Shown piece after piece: positions 8,255-15,297 of a DNA stretch of 64,000 nt. The translations under genes were made by a program, and so were the position numbers. Location: assembly GCF_003709565.1 (NCBI RefSeq), contig NZ_QNRC01000001.1:1-64000 (forward strand), given 5' to 3'. Within the stretch, counting starts at the first letter, position 1. The number at the start of each line of letters is the position of its first letter. This stretch comes from Paracoccus sigandri. GTDB taxonomy: Bacteria > Pseudomonadota > Alphaproteobacteria > Rhodobacterales > Rhodobacteraceae. Under the pieces are notes generated by a model that saw only the letters and a program-made list of their open reading frames with translations, did not search any database and had not been told where the DNA came from.

Positions 8255-8510
8255 TCTTCCTGTCAAACCCTCGCTCCTGCCCTATTGCCGCAAGCTGCTG
8301 GCCGAGGGCGCAGACCCCGCCGAACTGATTGAGGTCTATCGCGGGGAAACCCTGTGCTTCATCCCGGCGCCGCTGGCTGCATTCGCGGCCCTGACCACGG
8401 AAGAAGGCACCGACCGATCCATCCGCTTCCGCAGGTGGCGCGAAATGCCCCGGCAGAGCGGGGGATACGGCCCGGAGACGGCGACAACGGAAGGGGCTGG
8501 GCATGAGTGA
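8244..8510 (+). CDS. Hypothetical phage protein
   Basis: An 88-residue protein with a conserved look in residues 1-65 (LPYCRKLLAEGADPAELIEV, GETLCFIPAPLAAFA). It reads as a small helical protein without transmembrane segments. It overlaps both neighbours, the 34-residue gene and the primase, so it belongs to the replication operon. I recognise the type from phage and island replication regions but no function is known to me. Confidence 0.65.
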   Translation: MRIDLPVKPSLLPYCRKLLAEGADPAELIEVYRGETLCFIPAPLAAFAALTTEEGTDRSIRFRRWREMPRQSGGYGPETATTEGAGHE

Positions 8511-9384
8511 TGCGCAATCCCTCACCGCTGCCCTGGATGGCAAATGGCATGGCCGCTATGGCCTTGCCTGCTGCCCGGCGCATGGCGACCGCCGCCCGTC
8601 CCTGACGCTGGCCGATGGTGATGACGGCCGCCTGCTGCTGAACTGCAAGGCAGGCTGCGGCTTCATGGAGGTCCTGACGGCTCTGCGCGAGCGGGGCCTG
8701 ATCGACCCGCACAATCGACCCCAGCCGCCCGGCCCGGCGGAAATCGCCAGACGGAAAGCTGAGGCCGAGGCGGCAGCCGCCAGGATGGAGCGCAAGGCCA
8801 TGGCGACATGGAACGAGGCGCAACCGATCGGTGGCACCATCGCGGAAACCTATCTGCGCGGCAGGGGCATCACCTGCGCCCTGCCCGATACGCTGCGTTT
8901 TCATCCCGAGTGCTGGCATCCTTCCGCCCGGCGCTTCCCGGCGCTGGTCGCACGGATCGACGGGCTGCCCCGGCTGGCCATCCATCGCACCTACCTGCGA
9001 CCAGATGGCAGCGGCAAGGCGGAGATAGATCCTGCGAAGGCGATGCAGGGCGCCGCTCTGGGTGGGGCTGTGCGCCTCGTGGAGGCCGAGGGACCGCTGG
9101 TGGTGGCCGAGGGCATGGAAACCGCGCTCAGCCTCGCCTCTGGCCTCCTGCCCCGGCCCGCGACCATCTGGGCGGCTCTGTCCTGTGGCGGTATCGCCGG
9201 GCTGCGCCTGCCGTCCCGACCCGGACGCCTGACCATCGCCCCGGACGGCGACAAGCCCGGCAGGGAGGCCGCGAACAAGCTGGCCGAACGCGCTGCCGCC
9301 CTCGGCTGGACCGTCAGCCTGCTTCCCGCGCCAGAGGGGCGCGACTGGAACGACATTCTGCAAATGAAAGGGGCAGCAGCATGA
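8503..9384 (+). CDS. Toprim domain primase
   Basis: A 293-residue primase-like protein. The N-terminus has a CHC2-type zinc finger (CCPAHGDRRPSL, then CKAGCG, about residues 22-53). The middle and C-terminus carry a Toprim domain: VAEGMETALSLASGL holds the catalytic Glu and TIAPDGDKPGREAA holds the DxD acidic pair, ending with GRDWNDIL. This is the standard replication primase of P4-like elements and many phages. It starts inside the preceding gene and its end overlaps the DUF3987 gene by ATGA, so both should act together to start element replication. Confidence 0.92.
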   Translation: MSDAQSLTAALDGKWHGRYGLACCPAHGDRRPSLTLADGDDGRLLLNCKAGCGFMEVLTALRERGLIDPHNRPQPPGPAEIARRKAEAEAAAARMERKAMATWNEAQPIGGTIAETYLRGRGITCALPDTLRFHPECWHPSARRFPALVARIDGLPRLAIHRTYLRPDGSGKAEIDPAKAMQGAALGGAVRLVEAEGPLVVAEGMETALSLASGLLPRPATIWAALSCGGIAGLRLPSRPGRLTIAPDGDKPGREAANKLAERAAALGWTVSLLPAPEGRDWNDILQMKGAAA

Positions 9385-10901
9385 ACGCTCCCGCCATGAA
9401 TACGGAATTCCCGCAGCCCATTCCCTTTGACGCCGCTGCGAACTGGCCCGAGCCGGATCTTACGCTTTCGCAATCCGGTCGGCCCCCAGCGCCCGTAATG
9501 ACCGATGACGAGTTCTCGGTCGTGTTCGGGCCGTGGGCGGAATGGATCAGCACCGCCGCGAAGGTGAAAGGTGCGCCGGTTGACTATGTATCGCTTGCCC
9601 TTCTTGCCACCGCCAGCGCGGTCATCGGCAATTCGCGGTGGGCAGCCCCTTGGGAGGGGTGGAAGGAACCTCCCGTCCTGTGGGCGATGCTGGTGGGTGA
9701 TCCGTCTGCCGGGAAATCCCCGGCGCTCGATGCCGTCATTGATCCTGTCAAGGAAATCGAGCGGGGGTTGAGCGAGGAGTACAAGACCAGGCGGAGCGAA
9801 TGGGAGCGCGATGAGGAAATCGCCGCGCTCGCGCTGGCACAATGGAAAGTAGAGACGAAGAAGGCCATCGCCGAGGGGAACGACGCCCCGGCCAAACCCG
9901 CTATTGCCAGTGCAGGCCCCCCTCCGGTTCGCGAACGCATCAGCATATCAGACGCCACAACCGAGGGGGTTGCGTCGTTGCTGGCGGCTACCTGGCGGGG
10001 CCTTCTGCTGTCACGGGACGAGCTTTCCGGCTGGCTGGGCAGCATGGACCGCTACAGCGGCGGCGGCGACCGTCCCTTCTGGCTGGAAGCCTATGGCGGG
10101 CGCTCCTACACCGTGGACCGGAAAGGCAGCCCCGAACCGATCATCGTTGACCATCTGACCGTGGCCATCCTCGGGGGGACGCAGCCTGACAAGCTGACCA
10201 GTCTGCTGGTGAAAACCGATGATGACGGCCTGCTTGCCCGTTTCCTCACTGTCTATCCCGAGCCGGTCCCGCTTTCACGCCCGTCCGCACAGATCGATGC
10301 GGCAAAGCTGCGGATTGCCCTGGAAAGGCTCAGGGGACTTCCTTCTGCCTTTGACGACTCAGGCAATGCCCGTCCGTTCTATGTGCCGTTCAGCCCTGAC
10401 GCTGCGGACGCCCTGCAAGAGTTCCGGGGGCAATGTCGTGAATGGGAGATCGAGGCGACCGGCATCTTCAAGGGGCATATCGGCAAGCTGCCCGGCCTGG
10501 CGGTGCGTGTCGCCTGCGTGCTGGCGCATCTCGATTGGGCTGCCCGTTCCGATGGCCGATACCCCGACAGCATCGAGAGCGAACATGTTGGCCGTGCCTG
10601 CCATCTGGTCGGCGAGCATCTGCGCCTCCATGCTTTCCGGGCCTACGGCGCCGCAGAGCCCGCCGAAGAAATCCGCAATGCCCGAAAGCTGGCTGCCCTG
10701 ATCCTCAGGGAAAGACCTCGCAATCTGAATGTTCGCGAGATCCAGCGCCGGGGCCTGAGCGGATTGCAGACCTCCAAGCAAATCGGGGCGGCCATGTCTG
10801 TTCTCGAACAGGGGGATTGGCTGCGTCAGGTGGCCGAGGATACCGGCGGTCGCCCGCGCTTGATGTTCATCGTCAATCCCCGGATCTGGGGGTCGAAATG
10901 A
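9381..10901 (+). CDS. DUF3987 family ATPase (probable replicative helicase)
   Basis: A 506-residue protein of the DUF3987 family. The Walker A motif is GDPSAGKS; the characteristic segment LLLSRDELSGWLGSMDRYSG follows at about residue 210, and LTVAILGGTQPDKL gives the Walker B and sensor region. A C-terminal winged-helix-like part (AALILRERPRNLNVREIQRR) may bind DNA. Genes of this family regularly follow a Toprim primase in elements of this kind and are thought to be helicases or initiators. Start is the ATG overlapping the primase stop codon. Confidence 0.88.
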   Translation: MNAPAMNTEFPQPIPFDAAANWPEPDLTLSQSGRPPAPVMTDDEFSVVFGPWAEWISTAAKVKGAPVDYVSLALLATASAVIGNSRWAAPWEGWKEPPVLWAMLVGDPSAGKSPALDAVIDPVKEIERGLSEEYKTRRSEWERDEEIAALALAQWKVETKKAIAEGNDAPAKPAIASAGPPPVRERISISDATTEGVASLLAATWRGLLLSRDELSGWLGSMDRYSGGGDRPFWLEAYGGRSYTVDRKGSPEPIIVDHLTVAILGGTQPDKLTSLLVKTDDDGLLARFLTVYPEPVPLSRPSAQIDAAKLRIALERLRGLPSAFDDSGNARPFYVPFSPDAADALQEFRGQCREWEIEATGIFKGHIGKLPGLAVRVACVLAHLDWAARSDGRYPDSIESEHVGRACHLVGEHLRLHAFRAYGAAEPAEEIRNARKLAALILRERPRNLNVREIQRRGLSGLQTSKQIGAAMSVLEQGDWLRQVAEDTGGRPRLMFIVNPRIWGSK

Positions 10902-11686
10902 GCCGCTGGCTGGCACTCGCGAAGCGACCCGATGAAAACGGGAAACCCCCACCCGACATATTGACAAAACCCGACAAAAGGGTCCCGGAAGCCCAAAATC
11001 CGGGCTTATGTCAGGTTTTGTCAGGGTGTAGGGTAGAGAAATCCGACGAGAACCTGATGCGCTCGGAACTGACGCCGACGCAGGAGGCCGAGCATCTCGC
11101 CAAGCGGAAGGAGCTTTGGGAGGCGCGTCAATCGGGGCAAATTGTCCCGATTGAAAGCAAGCGTGATGATGGGCGGGGGCATAGGCCCACAGCGTTCGCC
11201 TCCGAGACAGCCGAAGCCACGGGCGTTGATAAGCGCACCATCAACCGCGCCGTATCCCGCGCGGAAGGCGTGGTTGAGGAAGTCCGGGACCAGCTCCGGG
11301 GCACTGACCTTGCGCACGCCGAGCGCGGCCAGCAGGTCGCCGAGGACGTGACAGCTGATCCCGACCAACCACCAGCGGCCCGCTATTCCCGTTATTCCCG
11401 CTATTCCTGCTATTTTCCCCCTCCGAATAGCGGGAATAGCAGCCAACATGTTGCCCGTCTGGAAGCTGCAACGCCTGAGCCCGACCGGCAGGACGACGCC
11501 CGGCCCGATGCTGACGGCTATTGCCGCACCTGGACCGGGCGCATCGTTCGGCTGGATGAATGGCGCAACCTGACGGCATGGGACCGTCACGGCCCGGCCG
11601 GGCGATTGTTCTGCGGCATCTGCAAGCAATGGGTGAGCCGGGATGCCGACTGCCCGCAATCGGAATGCTGGAAAGGAGATAGGTAA
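10898..11686 (+). CDS. Hypothetical protein with ParB-C-terminus-like segment and repeat-bearing linker
   Basis: A 262-residue protein starting in the DUF3987 stop codon (ATGA). Residues about 50-125 (ELTPTQEAEHLAKRKELWEA, ATGVDKRTINRAVSRAEGV, RDQLRGTDL) resemble the part that follows the nuclease domain in phage ParB-like proteins; the ParB N-terminal domain itself is missing. A linker encoded by CGCTATTCC-type repeats gives Tyr-Ser-Arg repeats. The C-terminus has a likely zinc ribbon (CGICKQWVSRDADCPQSEC). Its first 50 codons include a 40-base sequence found again, inverted, near the right att site, and a hairpin TTGACAAAACCCGACA/TGTCAGGTTTTGTCAG. The DNA may thus act as a replication or control site as well as coding. 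Confidence 0.65.
   Translation: MSRWLALAKRPDENGKPPPDILTKPDKRVPEAQNPGLCQVLSGCRVEKSDENLMRSELTPTQEAEHLAKRKELWEARQSGQIVPIESKRDDGRGHRPTAFASETAEATGVDKRTINRAVSRAEGVVEEVRDQLRGTDLAHAERGQQVAEDVTADPDQPPAARYSRYSRYSCYFPPPNSGNSSQHVARLEAATPEPDRQDDARPDADGYCRTWTGRIVRLDEWRNLTAWDRHGPAGRLFCGICKQWVSRDADCPQSECWKGDR
10944..10983 (+). repeat. 40-base repeat, copy A
   Basis: The 40 bases starting AACCCCCACCCGACATATTG are present in reverse complement at 28396-28435 without a mismatch. Part of it (TTGACAAAACCCGACA) also pairs with TGTCAGGTTTTGTCA at 11008-11022 to form a hairpin. It lies at the start of the gene after the DUF3987 ATPase. Confidence 0.9.
11381..11442 (+). repeat. Tandem CGCTATTCC-type repeat with inverted arm
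   Basis: About four degenerate units of CGCTATTCC lie in tandem (11381-11415), followed by CGAATAGCGGGAATAGC in the opposite sense. CCCGCTATTC at 11397-11406 and GAATAGCGGG at 11425-11434 form a perfect 10-base inverted repeat. The motif GAATAGCGG recurs at 28520-28528 near the right end. Confidence 0.7.
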
Positions 11687-12222
11687 TGCCCCCTCGTGAT
11701 GCGTATGCTCAGAACCGCCGTGCTTTTCGCGCCATCATGGCCGAAAGAGCGGAAGAAATTGCCCGCGAATGGGCTGGCAAATGTCTGGACCCCATTGGGA
11801 GTGAGGTCGCTCGCGTAACCGACCCTGCAGCATTGGCTGCCCTTCAACAGGCATTTGTCGGAATGCTCAGGCGTGGCGGGTATGACTTCATTCAGCGGAT
11901 CGATGTTGAAACGGCGCGCGGCTTCCCCAGCCAGTGGCGGGCAGGCGAACCGGGTGCAGCGGCGTTGATGGAATACCTAGGTCACGTTCTTCGGACGGGG
12001 GATTGTTCCCAGAGCATCGAGGAATTCGCGCGAGCGAGATTCGACTACGGCGCATGGCTGGCCGTGGGCGCAACCAGTGAGGGCCAGCCGACTTTTGCGG
12101 TCGTGGTATTGCGTGACCTTGGCGACGACAATTTTGACATGAAGGGCGCGGCATCTGTGCTGCGCATTCTTGGCGGCATGGCTGATCCGATGCCGAAAAT
12201 CCTGACAGAGCGGAGGGCGTAA
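11686..12222 (+). CDS. Hypothetical protein, paralogue of the next gene
   Basis: A 178-residue protein whose ATG overlaps the preceding stop codon (TAATG). Charged, helical N-terminus with several Arg and Glu; no membrane segment or catalytic motif that I recognise. The region MLRRGGYDFIQRIDVETARG and the later AWLAVGATSEGQPTFAVVVL match the next gene (MLRRQEVEFARPVSLEVAAH; AWLAVVLDDAGMPFAAVAQ), so the two seem to derive from one duplicated gene. They close the replication operon before the promoter region of the ejection-protein genes. Confidence 0.65.
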   Translation: MPPRDAYAQNRRAFRAIMAERAEEIAREWAGKCLDPIGSEVARVTDPAALAALQQAFVGMLRRGGYDFIQRIDVETARGFPSQWRAGEPGAAALMEYLGHVLRTGDCSQSIEEFARARFDYGAWLAVGATSEGQPTFAVVVLRDLGDDNFDMKGAASVLRILGGMADPMPKILTERRA

Positions 12223-12224
12223 CG

Positions 12225-12653
12225 ATGTCCAGGGCAAGCAAACGAAAGGCACGCGAGGCGGCGGACCTGCACGCCGCCCGAATGGCGAGTCACTTTTTCC
12301 CGATGTATGGTTCGTCTACCGTGTTCATACGCAATGCTGACGTGGTGGACGCTCTGCGCGACACGATTGCGGCAATGCTCAGGCGCCAAGAGGTGGAATT
12401 TGCCCGCCCGGTCAGCCTGGAAGTTGCGGCCCACTTTCCCGGCTTCGACATCAATCACGAATGGTCGGGCCGGGCATGGCTGGCGGTTGTTCTGGATGAT
12501 GCAGGAATGCCGTTTGCAGCCGTAGCGCAGGAAGGTCCGGCCGATATCCCGCGCGTTCAGAGGGCCAAGGCCGCCCGCTCTGCTGCGATATTCATGGCGT
12601 GGCGGGCATCGTTTGCGCCGCCCGTGAACAGAATGCCAGTTGGTTCAGCTTAA
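12225..12653 (+). CDS. Hypothetical protein, paralogue of the previous gene
   Basis: A 142-residue protein, two bases after the previous stop codon. The N-terminal 25 residues are strongly basic (MSRASKRKAREAADLHAARM), then comes a domain similar to the central part of the 178-residue neighbour, with the same order of motifs. Function unknown. Because the two share a layout but differ in most residues, duplication is old, or both were acquired as a pair. No stop or frame problem. Confidence 0.6.
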   Translation: MSRASKRKAREAADLHAARMASHFFPMYGSSTVFIRNADVVDALRDTIAAMLRRQEVEFARPVSLEVAAHFPGFDINHEWSGRAWLAVVLDDAGMPFAAVAQEGPADIPRVQRAKAARSAAIFMAWRASFAPPVNRMPVGSA

Positions 12654-12677
12654 CCCTTTCGGATCTCCAGGTGATGT

Positions 12678-12691
12678 GGTATTATAATACC
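12678..12691 (+). promoter_or_regulatory. Palindromic -10 region, candidate promoter/operator of the ejection operon
   Basis: GGTATTATAATACC is a perfect 14-base palindrome that contains an ideal TATAAT box. It lies 24 bases upstream of the start of the gene at 12716 and 25 bases after the previous gene. No good -35 hexamer stands at the right distance, so an activator or a repressor binding the palindrome is plausible. Confidence 0.5.
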
Positions 12692-12715
12692 CATCGCAGG
12701 GGTAAAGGTAACAGC

Positions 12716-13198
12716 ATGACATCAGCGGCACGCAGGGTTCCTGAATTTGCCGCCTCGGAAGCCGCTACCGGCGCCGGGGATGGTTTTGGTCACTGGTTCA
12801 GAGAAGATCCGGGCGCCATGCGTTTTGCGCAGGTTCTCTTTGAGGCCTGTCAGCTGTGGGACGACCTGGAAGACGAGGGCCAATGCAGCAACCTGAACGG
12901 CCTGCTTTCGTGGTTGGGCTGGGGGAAGGAATACGATCCATACTTTGTTGCCCATGCCCACATTCTACGCCCGGCAATGCTGTCGATGTATCTGCAATGG
13001 CGCGCGGCGAACGTCCTGGATCGAGGCGACAGGAACGATGTTGCGAAAGCCTACATGCTTCGCGCCGCGATCTATCAGGTATGGCACCTGATGGCGTGGA
13101 TTGCTGGCGGCGACGATTGGGCGGCAGAGGTCGGCCCCGAGATTTACCGCAGCTATGGCGAGACGCCTGACGATATTTGGAGAGAATTCAATGCCTGA
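12716..13198 (+). CDS. Hypothetical phage protein, first gene of the ejection operon
   Basis: A 160-residue protein. I use the ATG at 12716, preceded by AAGGTAACAGC and by the palindromic promoter; the upstream extension would run through that promoter. The sequence is rich in Trp and acidic residues, with helices such as RFAQVLFEACQLWDDLEDEG and AYMLRAAIYQVWHLMAWIAG. It overlaps the start of the next gene by 8 bases. In podoviruses a small protein of unknown role often precedes the internal virion genes; I cannot say more. Confidence 0.65.
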   Translation: MTSAARRVPEFAASEAATGAGDGFGHWFREDPGAMRFAQVLFEACQLWDDLEDEGQCSNLNGLLSWLGWGKEYDPYFVAHAHILRPAMLSMYLQWRAANVLDRGDRNDVAKAYMLRAAIYQVWHLMAWIAGGDDWAAEVGPEIYRSYGETPDDIWREFNA

Positions 13199-14066
13199 TC
13201 CAACAGGGGGCCTCATTGCCGGGGCCAGCGTCATCGGTGGTGCCTCGCAGGCTAGCGCCGCCCGCAAAGGTGCCCGCGCCCAGGAGGCGGCCGCTAACCG
13301 GCAGATAGACCTGCAAGAGCGGATCTATAACGAGACGACAGAGCGCTTCGCCCCCTATCTCGGCGCTGGCAGCAACGCGCTTGCGGCCTACATGTATGAG
13401 ATGGGTCTCGGCCCCGCCCCGACGATGGGCGGCACCGCTCCGCAGATCACGGAAATTCCTGGATCTGCGGCGAATCCGGCAGCCGGTCCTGTCGGCGCTC
13501 CTCAACGCGGCGTTCATCCCGATACCGGGCTTCCGTATCAACGCGTCGGTGAAACGATTGGCGGTCCCGCTGCCAGTGGGACCGGAGCGCGCTATCAGGT
13601 CGGCGGCAGGACGTTCAACACCCGGCAAGAGGCCGAGGCATGGGCGGCGGCAAACCCGACCGGCAGGGCGCAATACCAGGGCTTCCAGAAAACACCCGGC
13701 TACGAGTTCGCCTTTAATGAAGGCATGGCAGGCGTTAACGCACTGGCCAGCACGCGTGGGGGACTGGTCAGCGGTCGCACGATGCAGGACCTGCAAAAGA
13801 CAGGTCAGGGCTTGGCATGGCAGCATCACGGGCAGCATTTAAACCGGCTGGCCGGGCTGACCGACATGGGCATGGGCGCGGCGGGCAATCAGGCGATGGC
13901 GGGCAATGCCTTCGCGACCGGCGCGGGCAATGCCATCGGCAGCATCGGCAACGCGCAGGCTGCCGCTGCTACCGGCGTCGGAAACGCCTGGAGCGATGCC
14001 CTGACCGGAGGGTTGTCGGCCTGGCAGTATCAGCAACGGCTGAACAAGCCGAGAATGGGAGCATAG
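13191..14066 (+). CDS. Putative DNA ejection / internal virion protein 1
   Basis: A 291-residue protein with a Gly/Ala-rich amphipathic N-terminus (GGLIAGASVIGGASQASAAR), then RKGARAQEAAANRQIDLQER, a Pro/Gly-rich middle and the segment TPGYEFAFNEGMAGVNALAS, GLVSGRTMQDLQKTGQGLAW. This pattern, ending in many Gly-Ala-Asn repeats (GMGAAGNQAMAGNA), is that of DNA-transfer or ejection proteins annotated in podovirus-like phages, which leave the capsid and help build a channel for DNA. It is the first of three such genes in a row. The assignment rests on pattern and order, not on a catalytic motif. Confidence 0.7.
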   Translation: MPDPTGGLIAGASVIGGASQASAARKGARAQEAAANRQIDLQERIYNETTERFAPYLGAGSNALAAYMYEMGLGPAPTMGGTAPQITEIPGSAANPAAGPVGAPQRGVHPDTGLPYQRVGETIGGPAASGTGARYQVGGRTFNTRQEAEAWAAANPTGRAQYQGFQKTPGYEFAFNEGMAGVNALASTRGGLVSGRTMQDLQKTGQGLAWQHHGQHLNRLAGLTDMGMGAAGNQAMAGNAFATGAGNAIGSIGNAQAAAATGVGNAWSDALTGGLSAWQYQQRLNKPRMGA

Positions 14067-14067
14067 A

Positions 14068-15297
14068 ATGGCGACCCTCGATTCAAACATAATTCTCGCC
14101 GGGCGTTCGCCTGACGTTTTGGGCGCACTCCAACGCGGCAATGCTCTGGCGCAGCAGCACAACGACATGCAGCTTGAACGGGCGCGCAACGCCTTCCTGC
14201 AAGAGAACGCTGCCGGGCTGATGTCTGGCGACCAGAACGCACTGACACAGTATGCGCAGTATGATCCGACTGCGGCATTCAACATGCATACGCAGAACCG
14301 GAACAACGCGCGGGCCGATGAACAGATGGCATGGCAACGCCAGCGGGCCAGCCAGCAGGACGCCCGGCAGGCGCGGCTTGACGAGCGCGGCGACCAGGAA
14401 TGGAACATGAAGGTCGAGCAATACGCGCGGGGGCTGCAAGCCGAGGAAGCGGCGGCGCAGGCACAGCAGATCGAGGATGCGGTGAAGATGGGCCTTGCCC
14501 TGCCTGATGCTGCCACTTGGGATGCGCAAATGTCCCAGATCGCCCCGGACCTTGTCGGCCAGTTCGACAACCGGCAGGCGTTGGCGCAGCGGTATATGAG
14601 CGTCGCGGAGGTTCTGAAACAGCAGGCTGGACCGGCTTTCCGACCTGCAACCCCGGAAGAAGCCGCTCAATACGGCGCCCAGGCCGGGCAATTCGGGGCT
14701 GATGGCCGGTTCTATCCCATCAATCCCCCTTCTGGGATGTCTGTGGAAACCGGACCTGGCGGGACGATGAGAATTGTCCAAGGTCCGGGGGCTGGAGGGG
14801 CTGGTAAGCCGTTCACGGAAACTCAGAGCAAGGACATTGGCTTTGCCACGCGCGCACGGGCCGCTCTGGATACGTTCGAGCCGATTGCCAGCACCATGAC
14901 CAGCAGGAAGCAGCAAGCTCTGGATGCGGTCCCGTGGGGCCTCGGGAGGGGCTTCCAGGAGCCTGACTATCAGATCGCGCAGAATGCCGGCATGAACTTC
15001 CTGCTGGCGGTTCTCAGGAAGGATACCGGCGCGGCGGTGACCCCGAGCGAAGAACAGATCTACACTCGCGTTTTCCTGCCCCAACCCGGTGACAGCGATG
15101 AACTTCTGTCGCAGAAGTCGCAGGCTCGTCAACTTGCCGTTGCGGGCTTGGAGGCAGGTATGCCCCCAGAGGCCATTTTGGCGCAGGGTCAGGCGCTTTT
15201 GGCTTCTGGTTCGGGCGCCCGGCCGCTTGAGCCTGTCGCTCCACAGAAGGTCGTTGGATCTGATGACGACCTTCTCAGAAAATACGGGCTTCAATAA
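14068..15297 (+). CDS. Putative DNA ejection / internal virion protein 2
   Basis: A 409-residue protein beginning one base after the previous stop codon. The N-terminal 150 residues are a long Gln/Ala/Arg-rich coiled region (QHNDMQLERARNAFLQENAA, NRNNARADEQMAWQRQRASQ), followed by a Gly-rich turn and a C-terminal helical domain (GFATRARAALDTFEPIASTM, EEQIYTRVFLPQPGD). Such proteins are typical second members of podovirus ejection cassettes, where they line or extend the DNA channel. The end overlaps the ATG of the next gene by one base. Confidence 0.7.
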   Translation: MATLDSNIILAGRSPDVLGALQRGNALAQQHNDMQLERARNAFLQENAAGLMSGDQNALTQYAQYDPTAAFNMHTQNRNNARADEQMAWQRQRASQQDARQARLDERGDQEWNMKVEQYARGLQAEEAAAQAQQIEDAVKMGLALPDAATWDAQMSQIAPDLVGQFDNRQALAQRYMSVAEVLKQQAGPAFRPATPEEAAQYGAQAGQFGADGRFYPINPPSGMSVETGPGGTMRIVQGPGAGGAGKPFTETQSKDIGFATRARAALDTFEPIASTMTSRKQQALDAVPWGLGRGFQEPDYQIAQNAGMNFLLAVLRKDTGAAVTPSEEQIYTRVFLPQPGDSDELLSQKSQARQLAVAGLEAGMPPEAILAQGQALLASGSGARPLEPVAPQKVVGSDDDLLRKYGLQ

